This document shows, piece after piece, positions 27,482-36,826 of a stretch of DNA of 64,000 nt. Made by a program: the position numbers and the translations under genes. The notes under the pieces were generated by a model, which did not search any database, was not told the DNA's origin, and was given only the letters and a program-made list of their open reading frames with translations. Each line of letters opens with the position of its first letter. The first letter of the stretch is position 1. Location of the stretch: the NCBI RefSeq assembly GCF_019132845.1, contig NZ_JAHSPR010000002.1, positions 248,001-312,000 of the forward strand. Direction: 5' to 3'. This DNA is from Advenella alkanexedens (GTDB lineage: Bacteria > Pseudomonadota > Gammaproteobacteria > Burkholderiales > Burkholderiaceae_B).

Positions 27482-29539
27482 ATGTTTGAATTCAGGAAGC
27501 AGGCACTGGTACAGCGACGGCAACTGATTACCCGGGTAGTGGTGGCGGTGCTGTTTGTACTGTTGTGTTTTGGTATTCTGGTTAACCGCTTGTGGGTTTT
27601 GCAGGTTGAGCGCTACCAGGGGCTGTCGGAAAGGGCCGAAAAAAACCGTATTACGCTTGTGCCTATTACGCCTCGTCGGGGTGATATCGTGGACCGCAAC
27701 GGTGTCGTCCTGGCCCGCAGTCATCGAGACTATACGCTTGAAATGGTGCGCGGGCAGGTTGGGGATGTTTCTAAAATGCTCGAACAGCTTGAGCAGATCA
27801 TTCACTTGTCCCCGCTTGAGTTAAGACGCTTCAAGCGCCGGCTGGGCAGCTCAAACCGTTTTGCCTCGGTTCTGCTTAAAAGCAACCTGACCGACGATGA
27901 GGCGGCCACTTTTGCCGCCCATTCCTACAAGTTCAAGGGCGTCAGCCTGAAGGCACGCTGGGTACGGGAGTACCCTGAGGGGGAATCGGCGGCCCACGTG
28001 ATTGGATACGTTGGCCGGATTTCCGAGCGGGACCAGGAGCAGCTTGAAGAAAAAGGGCTAGAGGGTAATTATCGGGGTACCGAGGTTATCGGCAAAAAAG
28101 GAATTGAAGCCAGCTACGAAGAGCGGCTGCACGGAAAAACAGGTTGGGAGGAAGTGGAAATTGCCGCTTCCGGCAAACCGGTCCGGGTATTGAAAAGAAC
28201 CGACCCCATTCCGGGCGATAATCTGCGCCTGTCGCTGGATATGGGTTTGCAAAAACTGGTAGAGGGCATTTATAACGACCCCAAAGATCCCAAGCGGGGC
28301 GCCCTGGTGGCCATCGATCCGCGTAACGGGCAGGTGCTGGCCTATGTATCGGCACCTTCTTATGATCCCAATTTGTTTGTGGATGGCATTGATGTTGAAA
28401 ACTGGCGTCGCTTGTCAGACTCTCCCGACCATCCCCTGATTGACCGGCCCATTTACGGTACCTTCCCCATTGGTTCCACTTATAAGCCCTTTGTAGCCCT
28501 GGCTGCCTTGAAGCTGGGTGTGCGCGACCCCAATGCCAAAATTCCCGATCCCGGTTATTTTGAGTATGGTGGCCAGCGGTTCCGCAATGCAGGGGGGGCT
28601 GCCTATGGGCCAACCAATATGCATAAAGCCATTGTGGTGTCGTCAGATACGTACTTTTTTAGCCTCGGTCCCCTGATTGGTGTAGATGCCTTGCATGACT
28701 TTGCAGAGCAATTCGGATTTGGCAAGAAAACCGGCATTGATTTGATGCATGAGAAAAAAGGGATTTTGCCTTCACGCGAGTGGAAGAAAAAAGCATTCAA
28801 GAATCCGGCCCAGCAAAAATGGATTCCGGGCGATACCATTTCGGTTTCGGTGGGGCAGGGATATAATTCGCTGACGATTACCCAGCTTGCGCAGGCGACG
28901 GCCACATTGGCGGCCAATGGCGTGTATACCAAGCCACATCTGGTTAACTGGATAGAAAACCCGGTCCTGAAAACGGTCGAGCAAACCGTCTCTGAGCCCG
29001 AGTACACGGTGGATGTGGCGCAGGAACACATTGATCTGGTCAAGGCGGCATTGGCCGAAGTGAATGCCAAAGGCACGGCCCGAAGGATTTTTGCCGGCAC
29101 CAATTATGACTCAGCCGGTAAAACCGGTACGGCCCAGGTTTTTAGTTTGAAGGGTACCAAGTACAAGGCTGAAGCGCTTAACAAACGCCTGCATGACCAT
29201 GCTTTATATATGGGATTTGCGCCGGTTGAAAACCCCCAGATTGCGGTGGCCCTGATTGTTGAGAATGGTGGCTGGGGCTCCAGTGTGGCCGCACCGATTG
29301 CCCGCAAGGTTTTTGATTACTGGCTGGCACCTGAACGGGCCAATATTCCCGAGTACATCCCCAGTTTTGATGATACGGAACAGCAGGAAGAGGTTTCGCC
29401 CGATCTGGTGCTGCCGGAAGACATTCCTGCCAACCCGGATGACAATGCACCGGGACATACACCTGAAATTCTGGCACCGGTCGAGATAAACAGGAATGGC
29501 CGGGAAGATACGCAAAATAATGAGGCAGGTGCACGATGA
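27482..29539 (+). CDS. mrdA: Penicillin-binding protein 2 (elongation transpeptidase)
   Basis: 685 residues. A single N-terminal membrane anchor (VVVAVLFVLLCFGILVNRLW, about 20-39) precedes a PBP dimer domain and then the transpeptidase. The catalytic SxxK is Ser332-Thr-Tyr-Lys335 (PIGSTYKPF), the SxN-type motif is SSDTYFF (about 385-391), and KTG lies in AGKTGTAQVF (about 545). The C-terminal 60 residues are acidic and Pro-rich. It overlaps rodA by 4 bp, matching their joint work in side-wall synthesis. Confidence 0.96.
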   Translation: MFEFRKQALVQRRQLITRVVVAVLFVLLCFGILVNRLWVLQVERYQGLSERAEKNRITLVPITPRRGDIVDRNGVVLARSHRDYTLEMVRGQVGDVSKMLEQLEQIIHLSPLELRRFKRRLGSSNRFASVLLKSNLTDDEAATFAAHSYKFKGVSLKARWVREYPEGESAAHVIGYVGRISERDQEQLEEKGLEGNYRGTEVIGKKGIEASYEERLHGKTGWEEVEIAASGKPVRVLKRTDPIPGDNLRLSLDMGLQKLVEGIYNDPKDPKRGALVAIDPRNGQVLAYVSAPSYDPNLFVDGIDVENWRRLSDSPDHPLIDRPIYGTFPIGSTYKPFVALAALKLGVRDPNAKIPDPGYFEYGGQRFRNAGGAAYGPTNMHKAIVVSSDTYFFSLGPLIGVDALHDFAEQFGFGKKTGIDLMHEKKGILPSREWKKKAFKNPAQQKWIPGDTISVSVGQGYNSLTITQLAQATATLAANGVYTKPHLVNWIENPVLKTVEQTVSEPEYTVDVAQEHIDLVKAALAEVNAKGTARRIFAGTNYDSAGKTGTAQVFSLKGTKYKAEALNKRLHDHALYMGFAPVENPQIAVALIVENGGWGSSVAAPIARKVFDYWLAPERANIPEYIPSFDDTEQQEEVSPDLVLPEDIPANPDDNAPGHTPEILAPVEINRNGREDTQNNEAGAR

Positions 29540-30687
29540 GCCGGGTAATGAATTGGATTCTTGGTTCCCTGCGTTGCATAGACTGGCCGTTGTTGCTGAT
29601 TCTGGCTTTGTTGTCCGGCCTGGGCATGACGGTCATGCATTCGGCAGTGGGGGGCACCGACTGGCGCTTTGCCGGTCAGGGGCGCAATTTTCTGGTGGCC
29701 TTTGTCGTTATGTGGGTGGTGGCCATGATACCCCTGTCCAAAATGATGAAGATGGCCATTCCATTTTACCTGTTGGGGATAATCCTTTTGCTGGGGGTGG
29801 AGTTCTTTGGCATCACCAACAAGGGGGCAACCCGCTGGCTGAATGTGGGTGTGACGGTTATTCAGCCCTCTGAAATGATGAAGTTGGTGGTTCCCATGAT
29901 GCTGGCCTGGTATTTTGACAAGCACAGGGCCAGGCTGCGTGTGATTGATTTTTTTGCGGCTGGCGTATTGCTGCTGTTGCCGTTTATCCTTATTGTCAAG
30001 CAGCCCGATCTGGGGACAGCCTTGCTGGTGTTTGCGACCGGTTTTTTTGTGATTTATTTTGCAGGGTTGTCGTTCAAGTTGTTGGCCCCTCTGTTTTTTT
30101 TTGGGGTAACCGTACTGGTCCTGATTCTGTACTATGAGCAAACGCTTTGTGCCCCCGGTTTTGACTGGGTTGTGCTGCATGAGTACCAGAAACATCGGGT
30201 GTGCACCTTACTTGATCCCAGTACCGATCCGCTGGGCAAGGGCTTTCATACCATTCAGGGGATGATCGCGATTGGTTCCGGCGGCATTTACGGCAAGGGT
30301 TACATGCAGGGTACGCAAACCCATCTGGACTTCATTCCGGAACGCACAACCGACTTCATCTTTGCCGTGTTCGCCGAAGAATTCGGCCTGTATGGTGGCA
30401 TACTGTTGTTGATTTTGTATTCCCTGCTGTTGTTGCGCGGCTTTTTCATTACCCTGAAGGCAAGAACCCAGTTTGGCCGTTTGCTGGCCGGTGCCCTGAC
30501 CATGATGTTCTTTGTTTATGTTTTTGTGAATATGGGCATGGTCATGGGTATTTTGCCGATTGTCGGGGTGCCCCTGCCATTCATGAGTTATGGTGGAACG
30601 GCCCTGGTAACCCTGGGCTTTGCCTGTGGGCTGTTAATGAGCATTTCAAATTATGAGCCCAGTAAATCCACAGTGCCTGAAAACTGA
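29536..30687 (+). CDS. rodA: Peptidoglycan glycosyltransferase RodA
   Basis: 383 residues, SEDS family, about ten membrane helices. LNVGVTVIQPSEMMKLVVPM (about 112-131), KQPDLGTALLVFATGFFVIY (about 155-174) and the C-terminal GVPLPFMSYGGTALVTLGFA hold the conserved catalytic-face residues. It is also named mrdB. Its last 37 bp overlap the convergent mutY gene. Confidence 0.96.
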   Translation: MSRVMNWILGSLRCIDWPLLLILALLSGLGMTVMHSAVGGTDWRFAGQGRNFLVAFVVMWVVAMIPLSKMMKMAIPFYLLGIILLLGVEFFGITNKGATRWLNVGVTVIQPSEMMKLVVPMMLAWYFDKHRARLRVIDFFAAGVLLLLPFILIVKQPDLGTALLVFATGFFVIYFAGLSFKLLAPLFFFGVTVLVLILYYEQTLCAPGFDWVVLHEYQKHRVCTLLDPSTDPLGKGFHTIQGMIAIGSGGIYGKGYMQGTQTHLDFIPERTTDFIFAVFAEEFGLYGGILLLILYSLLLLRGFFITLKARTQFGRLLAGALTMMFFVYVFVNMGMVMGILPIVGVPLPFMSYGGTALVTLGFACGLLMSISNYEPSKSTVPEN

Positions 30688-31733
30688 TGCAGGCCTTGCA
30701 GCAGTTTCAGGATAGGGGCTGGCAAGGCCGTGGTTTCCAGTTGGTCCAGGGGCAGCCACTGATGCCTGCCGGGGTTGCCATTTTCTTCCCTTAATGGAAG
30801 ATGGCTGCATTTAAGCCAGTACGGTTGTATATGCAGTTTGAAATGGGTGAATACGTGTTCGAAAGCTGCCATTTTAAGGGCGGTTTGCCGCGCCTGTTGC
30901 CAATCGTTTTGCAGGCTTTGCAGCGCTTGTTCATCAGTAAATTCGGGTAATGACCACAGCCCTCCCCAGATGCCCTGTTCGGGGCGCTGCTGAATAAGGA
31001 TGCGATCCTCGTGCTGCAAGACCAGCATATTGACCGAGCGCACCGGAACGGTTTTTTTGGCTTTGGGAGTGGGCAGTTCTGCCTGCCTGTTTTCACGATA
31101 GGCATAACAGGATGACTGCAACGGGCAGGCCTCGCATTTGGGTTTGCTGCGGGTGCACAGGGTGGCGCCCAGGTCCATTTGGCCTTGGGTATAGGCGGAC
31201 ATATCCAGGTTTTTATCCGCTTGTTTAATGTTTTCCTCGGCCTGTTCCCATAAGCGGTTTTCAATTTCCCGTTTGTTTGTCTGTCCTTCAATCCCGTAGT
31301 AACGGGTGAAAATCCTTTTGACATTGCCATCCATGATGGGCGTTTTTGCACCAAAACAAAAAGCGGCAATGGCATGGGCGGTGGATTTTCCAATGCCGGG
31401 CAGGCTCATGATGTCTTGTGCCTGCCGGGGAAATTCTCCGTGCCATTGGGTCACGACGGCCTGGGCGCATTTATGCAGGTTCCGGGCGCGGGCATAGTAG
31501 CCCAGGCCGGCCCATAGCGCCAGTACCTCATCTTGCGAAGCTGCAGCCAGGTCGTGGATGGTGGGAAAAGTGGCCAGAAAACGCGCATAGTACGGAATGA
31601 CTGTAATGACCTGGGTTTGTTGCAGCATGATTTCAGATAACCATACTTTATAAGGGTCTTGCGTGTTCTGCCATGGCAGATGGTGTCTGCCATGGATTTT
31701 CTGCCAGGCAACGATAAGATCGGCAAATTGCAT
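30651..31733 (-). CDS. mutY: Adenine DNA glycosylase MutY
   Basis: 360 residues. The helix-hairpin-helix LPGIGKSTAHAIAAFCFG (about 109-126) is followed by PIMDGNVKRIFTRYYG with the catalytic Asp. The 4Fe-4S cluster Cys follow the C-X6-C-X2-C-X5-C pattern in CTRSKPKCEACPLQSSC (about 191-207). The C-terminal NUDIX-like domain (from about 225) recognises 8-oxoG. It removes A mispaired with 8-oxoG. It is the last gene of ftsE-ftsX-mutY and ends inside rodA. Confidence 0.95.
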   Translation of the reverse strand: MQFADLIVAWQKIHGRHHLPWQNTQDPYKVWLSEIMLQQTQVITVIPYYARFLATFPTIHDLAAASQDEVLALWAGLGYYARARNLHKCAQAVVTQWHGEFPRQAQDIMSLPGIGKSTAHAIAAFCFGAKTPIMDGNVKRIFTRYYGIEGQTNKREIENRLWEQAEENIKQADKNLDMSAYTQGQMDLGATLCTRSKPKCEACPLQSSCYAYRENRQAELPTPKAKKTVPVRSVNMLVLQHEDRILIQQRPEQGIWGGLWSLPEFTDEQALQSLQNDWQQARQTALKMAAFEHVFTHFKLHIQPYWLKCSHLPLREENGNPGRHQWLPLDQLETTALPAPILKLLQGLHQFSGTVDLLGS

Positions 31734-31737
31734 GTGC

Positions 31738-32646
31738 TTAGAAATGTGAGTGGCGGGTTACCGACCAGCGGGCCGCCGTGGCGGCAATGAGCATGACCAG
31801 AGCAATGGTCAGTACCAGCCATGAAGCGGAAGGCAGGGTAACGTTGAAGGGGATGCCATAGCTGTTGGAAAGCAGGGTGATGGCCTGGTTTAAAAAGCCC
31901 AGGGTAATGCTGGTGAGTAAAACGGCCAGCAAACCTGCGGTCAGGCCTGTGATGGCACCAAAATACAGAAAGGGGCGTCGCACAAAGGATTCGGTGGCGC
32001 CGACCAGGCGGGCAACCGCAATTTCGTCACGTTGAACCAGTGCCTGCATGCGGACGGTATTGAAAATGGTGGTAATGACAATCAGGGCCACACCGGCGGC
32101 CAGCAGTCCCAGCACAATCCGGATGAAAGAAAGAATGGCCTCCAGTTTTTGTACCCAGGCACTGTCAAATTGCACCAGGTCCACGTCGGGCAGCTTGCTC
32201 CATATCTCTGCCAGCTGTTCGGCCGTTTCAGTGGGACTGGCCTCGTCGGAAAGGGTGATGATAATGGAGTGGGGCAATGGGTTTTGCGGTAGAACCTTAA
32301 GGGCGTCCGACCAGGATTCAGAGGCTTTCAGTGACTGCAGGGCCTCGGCCTTGTCAATCACTTCCAGTGTCAGAATAGACTGGCTGTGTTCGTTTTTCAG
32401 CTGTGTGGCTAGCGCATGGGTCTGTTCAATCGTGGTGGCATCTTTCATGAACAGTGAAATGGCCGGATTGACGGATATATTGCGGGCAAGGGGCTGCATG
32501 GAAACCAGCATGGCACTTGCCAGCAGGGGTAAAGTCAATACCAGGGCGATGACGATGATATTGGTGAGTGATGAAAATGGCGTGCCCAGCAGACGGCGTG
32601 CGGCAATGCGAATAGCGTAAAGATGATGTCTAAGCCAGGTGTTCAT
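31738..32646 (-). CDS. ftsX: Cell division protein FtsX
   Basis: 302 residues with four membrane segments: one near the N-terminus (ALVLTLPLLASAMLV) and three in the C-terminal third (IVLGLLAAGVALIVITTIF, FGAITGLTAGLLAVLL, LVLTIALVMLIAATAA). A periplasmic domain lies between the first two. With FtsE it couples ATP hydrolysis to septal wall hydrolases. It starts directly after ftsE. The rpoH gene often found beside ftsEX is absent. Confidence 0.93.
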   Translation of the reverse strand: MNTWLRHHLYAIRIAARRLLGTPFSSLTNIIVIALVLTLPLLASAMLVSMQPLARNISVNPAISLFMKDATTIEQTHALATQLKNEHSQSILTLEVIDKAEALQSLKASESWSDALKVLPQNPLPHSIIITLSDEASPTETAEQLAEIWSKLPDVDLVQFDSAWVQKLEAILSFIRIVLGLLAAGVALIVITTIFNTVRMQALVQRDEIAVARLVGATESFVRRPFLYFGAITGLTAGLLAVLLTSITLGFLNQAITLLSNSYGIPFNVTLPSASWLVLTIALVMLIAATAARWSVTRHSHF

Positions 32647-33312
32647 TCAGTGTTTCCCCAGGTCTTTGAAACGGCCGGGCTCCAGCAGCAGGGTCCGGTT
32701 GGCATGGCGTTGCAGCAAGGGCATGTCGTGGGAGGCGATCAGGGTGGTCACACCTACCCGATTGAAATCGCGGAACACCTCGAGAATGCGGTTGGCATTG
32801 TCCTGGTCCAGGTTGGCGGTGGGTTCGTCGGCAATCAGGATGGCAGGGCGGTTAACGATGGCACGGGCAATTGCCAGGCGTTGCTGTTCTCCGCCTGAGA
32901 GCGCAATGGGATTGAGTTTTTCCTTGCCCGACAGGCCCACCTTGGCAATCGCGGCGCGTGCTCTTGAGGCGGCTTTTTTATAATCAAGGTTCATCACGGC
33001 CAGGGGTAGCATGACATTTTCGAAGGCATTGCGGTCATAGAGCAGGTGTGTGTCCTGTAAAATGATGCCAACCGCACGGCGCAGATAAGGACGTTCCCTG
33101 GCAGGCATGCTGTCAAGGCTTTGTCCGTTAACCATAATGGATCCGCGGGTAGGCGGTTCAAGTCCGCCAATCAGCTTGAGCAGGGTGGATTTGCCCGCAC
33201 CTGACGGGCCGGACACAAAAACAAACTCACCGCGTGAAATGTTGAAGTTGATATCAGCCAGAATATTGGCGCTTTGGCCATAGGACTTGAAAACGTGCTT
33301 GAATTCAATCAT
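32647..33312 (-). CDS. ftsE: Cell division ATP-binding protein FtsE
   Basis: 221 residues, ABC ATPase. Walker A is GPSGAGKSTLL (about 36-46), the signature is ALSGGEQQRLAIARAI (about 140-155), and Walker B is ILIADEPTANLD (about 161-172). The start of the protein, MIEFKHVFKSYGQ, is typical of FtsE. It is first of the minus-strand operon ftsE-ftsX-mutY. Confidence 0.95.
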   Translation of the reverse strand: MIEFKHVFKSYGQSANILADINFNISRGEFVFVSGPSGAGKSTLLKLIGGLEPPTRGSIMVNGQSLDSMPARERPYLRRAVGIILQDTHLLYDRNAFENVMLPLAVMNLDYKKAASRARAAIAKVGLSGKEKLNPIALSGGEQQRLAIARAIVNRPAILIADEPTANLDQDNANRILEVFRDFNRVGVTTLIASHDMPLLQRHANRTLLLEPGRFKDLGKH

Positions 33313-33465
33313 GTTGGTTCAGGTTAGGGAATCGGGCACATTAATGCAAATGCACATAATACCTGCATTTTATACCAATGATGGCATTCTTTACGGCCGG
33401 TCTGTCTGCCAAAGGGTAATACCGGTCGGTGAATGTATGGCAGGCCGGTTTCTGTCTTGAGGGCT

Positions 33466-33494
33466 ATAAGTTTATAAGGTCATAAGACTATACA
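33466..33494 (+). repeat. 8-bp-period direct repeats upstream of aapQ
   Basis: ATAAG occurs at 33466, 33474 and 33482, exactly 8 bp apart. A fourth, imperfect unit (ATACA) follows at 33490. The array lies about 50-75 bp before the aapQ start, in the ftsE/aapQ divergent gap, and could overlap a promoter or regulator site. Confidence 0.55.
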
Positions 33495-33540
33495 AACAGG
33501 CGATGTTTGGGTTACAAAGGCGCATTGGTTTGTAAAGTTA

Positions 33541-34719
33541 ATGCTTATGACTTCCAAAAAAACAAATAAAATACAAATTTCATGGAATGATCCTGCATTC
33601 CGCGCCATTGTTTACCAGATTGCCGTATTGGGTATCGTGGCGTATGTGGCCTGGTATCTGGTTACCAACACCATGCATAATCTTTCCGTTCGCAATATTA
33701 CAACCGGGTTTGACTTTCTTGACCGGGAGGCCGGTTTTGCGATTGGCGAATCCTCTATCGCCTATTCACCGGCCGACACCTATAAACGCGCCATATTGGT
33801 GGGTATTGTCAATACCCTGCAGGTCTCCGCTTTGGGGATTGTCCTGTCCACTCTGCTGGGTACGATTATCGGTGTGGCCAGGCTGTCAATGAACTGGCTG
33901 GTTGGCCGCTTGGCGACCGTTTATGTTGAAGTCATCCGCAATGTGCCCTTGCTGATCCAGCTGTTTTTCTGGTATGTCCTGATTACCGAAAACCTGCCCG
34001 GTCCCCGACAGGCCCTTCGTCCGGTTGAGGGCGTTTTCCTGTCCAATCGGGGGCTCAAGTTTCCCGCGCTCCAGGGGGATTCCCTGAGCTGGATATTATA
34101 TGGCCTGCTTCTGGCCGCGCTCTGTACGTTTGTTTTTTATTACCGGTCACGCAGGCACCAGGAAAAAACCGGGAAAACGTTTCCGGTTTTAAGCACTGGT
34201 CTGCTCATGTTGCTGGTTTTTCCCTTTATTGGCTATTTTCTGGGTGGTGCTTCGCTGGCGCTGGAATACCCCGAACTCAGGGGATTCAATTTTACCGGCG
34301 GCCTGTCCATTTCTCCTGAGTTGTCGGCCTTGCTGGCCGGTTTGGTTATTTATACGTCTGCATTTGTGGCGGAAATTGTCCGTTCGGGTATTCAAAGTAT
34401 CGGGAGCGGACAGTGGGAGGCCGCCAGTTCTATCGGGCTGGGTAAAGCCCGGGTATTGAGGCTGGTTATTTTGCCGCAGGCCTTGCGTGTCATGATTCCT
34501 CCTCTGACCAGTACTTACCTGAACCTGACCAAAAACAGTTCGCTGGCGGTTGCCATTGGTTATCCCGATATTGTTTCGGTGGTTAACACTACCCTGAACC
34601 AGACCGGACAGGCCATTGAAGGCGTGTTGATCATCATGGCGGCCTATCTCACGGTCAGTTTATCCATTTCGGTATTCATGAACTGGTATAACCGGCATAT
34701 CGCCCTGGTGGAGCGTTAA
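33541..34719 (+). CDS. aapQ: Polar amino-acid ABC transporter permease, AapQ-type
   Basis: 392 residues, long for a permease of the HisMQ family. A large insert between the early helices (about 55-85 and 150-250) is characteristic of AapQ/BztB. NTLQVSALGIVLSTLLGTIIG begins the permease core, and the EAA loop is WEAASSIGLGKARVLRLVILPQALR (about 296-320, interrupted here only by numbering). General L-amino-acid uptake is the known family role. The usual binding-protein gene aapJ is not upstream; ftsE is. Confidence 0.88.
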   Translation: MLMTSKKTNKIQISWNDPAFRAIVYQIAVLGIVAYVAWYLVTNTMHNLSVRNITTGFDFLDREAGFAIGESSIAYSPADTYKRAILVGIVNTLQVSALGIVLSTLLGTIIGVARLSMNWLVGRLATVYVEVIRNVPLLIQLFFWYVLITENLPGPRQALRPVEGVFLSNRGLKFPALQGDSLSWILYGLLLAALCTFVFYYRSRRHQEKTGKTFPVLSTGLLMLLVFPFIGYFLGGASLALEYPELRGFNFTGGLSISPELSALLAGLVIYTSAFVAEIVRSGIQSIGSGQWEAASSIGLGKARVLRLVILPQALRVMIPPLTSTYLNLTKNSSLAVAIGYPDIVSVVNTTLNQTGQAIEGVLIIMAAYLTVSLSISVFMNWYNRHIALVER

Positions 34720-34720
34720 A

Positions 34721-35830
34721 ATGAGTCAGCACACATTGACCGGCCCCGTTCAGCCAGGCAGGCGTCCTCCGCCCAAAAATGAAAGTGGTGTTTTTGGCTG
34801 GGTGCACAAGAATCTTTTTTCTTCGCCCCTCAGTATCCTGATCACGGCACTGGCGCTCTGGTTTTTGCTAATGACGGCGCCTTGGCTGATCGAATGGGTT
34901 TGGCTTAAGGCAAATTTCACGGCAGGCAGCGGCACCGAATGCCGGGGAAGTGAAGGCGCCTGCTGGGCTTTTATCCGGGAAAAATACCGTCTTATCCTGT
35001 TTGGCACCTATCCTTATGACGAACAGTGGCGTCCCTTGCTGGCCATGGTGATTCTGGTGGCGATCATCATTTGCAGCGCCATCCGCGTTTTCTGGAATAA
35101 ATGGCTGCTGCTGATATGGCTGGCAGGCCTGGGTTCGGTTGCCATCCTGATGTGGGGCGGAGTGCTGGGCTTGAGTCCCATTGATAACAGCCGTTGGGGT
35201 GGTTTGCCACTTACCTTGATTCTGGCCACTTTTGGCATTGGCCTGGCTTTCCCTTTAGGCGTTTTGCTGGCGCTCGGGCGACGTTCAAACATGCCTGCCA
35301 TCAAGGCCTTATGTGTGGTGTATATTGAAATCATCCGGGGGGTGCCCCTGATCAGTCTGCTGTTCATGTCGTCGGTCATGCTGCCGCTGTTCCTGCCTGA
35401 AGGAGTCACGATTGACAAGCTGCTGCGCGCACAAATTGCCATTATCCTCTTTACCGCTGCCTATATCGCAGAAACCGTGCGCGGTGGCCTGCAGGCCATT
35501 CCCAAGGGACAAATTGAAGGTGCCGAGTCGCTGGGCCTGACTTACTGGCAGCAAATGTACAAAATTGTTTTGCCCCAGGCCCTGAAAATCGTGATCCCAC
35601 CCATGGTCAGTATTTTTATTGCCCTGTTCAAGGATACCTCGCTGGTGGTGGTCATCGGTATTTATGACCTGACGCTATCGGCCAAGGCAGCTTTGGCCGA
35701 TCCGCTCTGGCAGGGCTTCAGCGTCGAGGCCTATTTGTTTATTTCACTTATTTATTTTGTTTTCTGTTTTGCCATGTCCCGCTACGCCAAAAATCTTGAG
35801 GCTCGCCTGGATACGGGATACAAGCGTTAA
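34721..35830 (+). CDS. aapM: Polar amino-acid ABC transporter permease, AapM-type
   Basis: 369 residues, one base after aapQ. A first helix (ALALWFLLMTAPWLIEWVW) precedes a Cys-containing periplasmic loop (GTECRGSEGACWAF, about 69-82). The core carries LTLILATFGIGLAFPLGVLLALGRR, and its EAA loop is EGAESLGLTYWQQMYKIVLPQAL near 265-288. It pairs with AapQ as heterodimer. Confidence 0.9.
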   Translation: MSQHTLTGPVQPGRRPPPKNESGVFGWVHKNLFSSPLSILITALALWFLLMTAPWLIEWVWLKANFTAGSGTECRGSEGACWAFIREKYRLILFGTYPYDEQWRPLLAMVILVAIIICSAIRVFWNKWLLLIWLAGLGSVAILMWGGVLGLSPIDNSRWGGLPLTLILATFGIGLAFPLGVLLALGRRSNMPAIKALCVVYIEIIRGVPLISLLFMSSVMLPLFLPEGVTIDKLLRAQIAIILFTAAYIAETVRGGLQAIPKGQIEGAESLGLTYWQQMYKIVLPQALKIVIPPMVSIFIALFKDTSLVVVIGIYDLTLSAKAALADPLWQGFSVEAYLFISLIYFVFCFAMSRYAKNLEARLDTGYKR

Positions 35831-35842
35831 AAGGAGCCTGGT

Positions 35843-36583
35843 GTGTCAGATATGATTATCCGTATGGAAAATGTCAACAAGTGGTACGGAAAATTCCATG
35901 TGCTCAGGGATATCAACCTGTCGGTCGCGCCCGGTGAGCGGATTGTGATTTGCGGGCCGTCGGGCTCTGGAAAATCCACCCTGATTCGCTGCATCAACCG
36001 CCTGGAAGAACACCAGGAAGGCCGGATTATTGTGGATGGTGTCGAGTTAAGCAATAACCTGAAAAATATCGAGCAGGTACGTCGCAATGTGGGCATGGTG
36101 TTCCAGCACTTTAATCTGTTTCCTCATTTAACCGTGCTTGAGAACCTCACGCTGGGACCCATTTGGGTCTTGAAAATGCCCAAATCCGAGGCTGAGGCGG
36201 TGGCCATGAAATATCTTGAACGGGTCCGGATTCCCGAACAGGCACACAAATATCCCGGCCAATTGTCGGGCGGCCAACAGCAGCGGGTGGCCATTGCCCG
36301 CTCTTTGTGCATGAGTCCCAAGGTCATGCTGTTTGATGAGCCCACCTCGGCGCTTGACCCTGAAATGGTCAAGGAAGTGCTGGATGTCATGGTGACCCTG
36401 GCTGAAGAATCGGGTATGACCATGCTATGTGTGACCCATGAAATGGGTTTTGCCAGAAAAGTGGCCGACCGGGTGGTTTTTATGGATGAGGGGCAAATTG
36501 TGGAAGAAAATACGCCAGACGCGTTTTTTGATCATCCGGTGCACGAAAGGACCAAACTGTTTTTAAGCCAGATTTTGCACTAG
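35843..36583 (+). CDS. aapP: Polar amino-acid ABC transporter ATPase, AapP-type
   Basis: 246 residues. Walker A is [20 protein letters not shown] (about 37-56), the signature is [15 protein letters not shown], and Walker B is [15 protein letters not shown]. The GTG start at 35843 has AAGGAG upstream; ATG 35852 is an alternative. Last gene of aapQMP. The binding protein must come from elsewhere in the genome. Confidence 0.92.
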   Translation: MSDMIIRMENVNKWYGKFHVLRDINLSVAPGERIVICGPSGSGKSTLIRCINRLEEHQEGRIIVDGVELSNNLKNIEQVRRNVGMVFQHFNLFPHLTVLENLTLGPIWVLKMPKSEAEAVAMKYLERVRIPEQAHKYPGQLSGGQQQRVAIARSLCMSPKVMLFDEPTSALDPEMVKEVLDVMVTLAEESGMTMLCVTHEMGFARKVADRVVFMDEGQIVEENTPDAFFDHPVHERTKLFLSQILH

Positions 36584-36628
36584 AAATGCAGTAAACTTTC
36601 GTTTTAGTTTATTTTTGCGTAAGTGATC

Positions 36629-36817
36629 ATGGCACAACATTACGAATCAGATATTACCCGGTTTATTAACGAGTATAAAACCAAACACCCCGACACTGAA
36701 AAGCGTCAGCTGGAAGGACGTGCGCTTTTGTGGGACAAGCAGCAGGATGCCGAACTGCTCAAGCAATTCAAGGCCGCCCGTGTTCCCCAGAAACCCTACG
36801 TCTATCAAACGAACTAA
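36629..36817 (+). CDS. DUF3460 family small protein
   Basis: 62 residues, MAQHYESDITRFINEYKTKH onward, ending QKPYVYQTN. DUF3460 proteins are short, charged and largely limited to betaproteobacteria, typically right before scpA as here (9 bp gap). Function unknown. The ATG at 36629 is preferred to GTG at 36623 because the family starts with this Met. Confidence 0.85.
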   Translation: MAQHYESDITRFINEYKTKHPDTEKRQLEGRALLWDKQQDAELLKQFKAARVPQKPYVYQTN

Positions 36818-36826
36818 GCCATTCCC

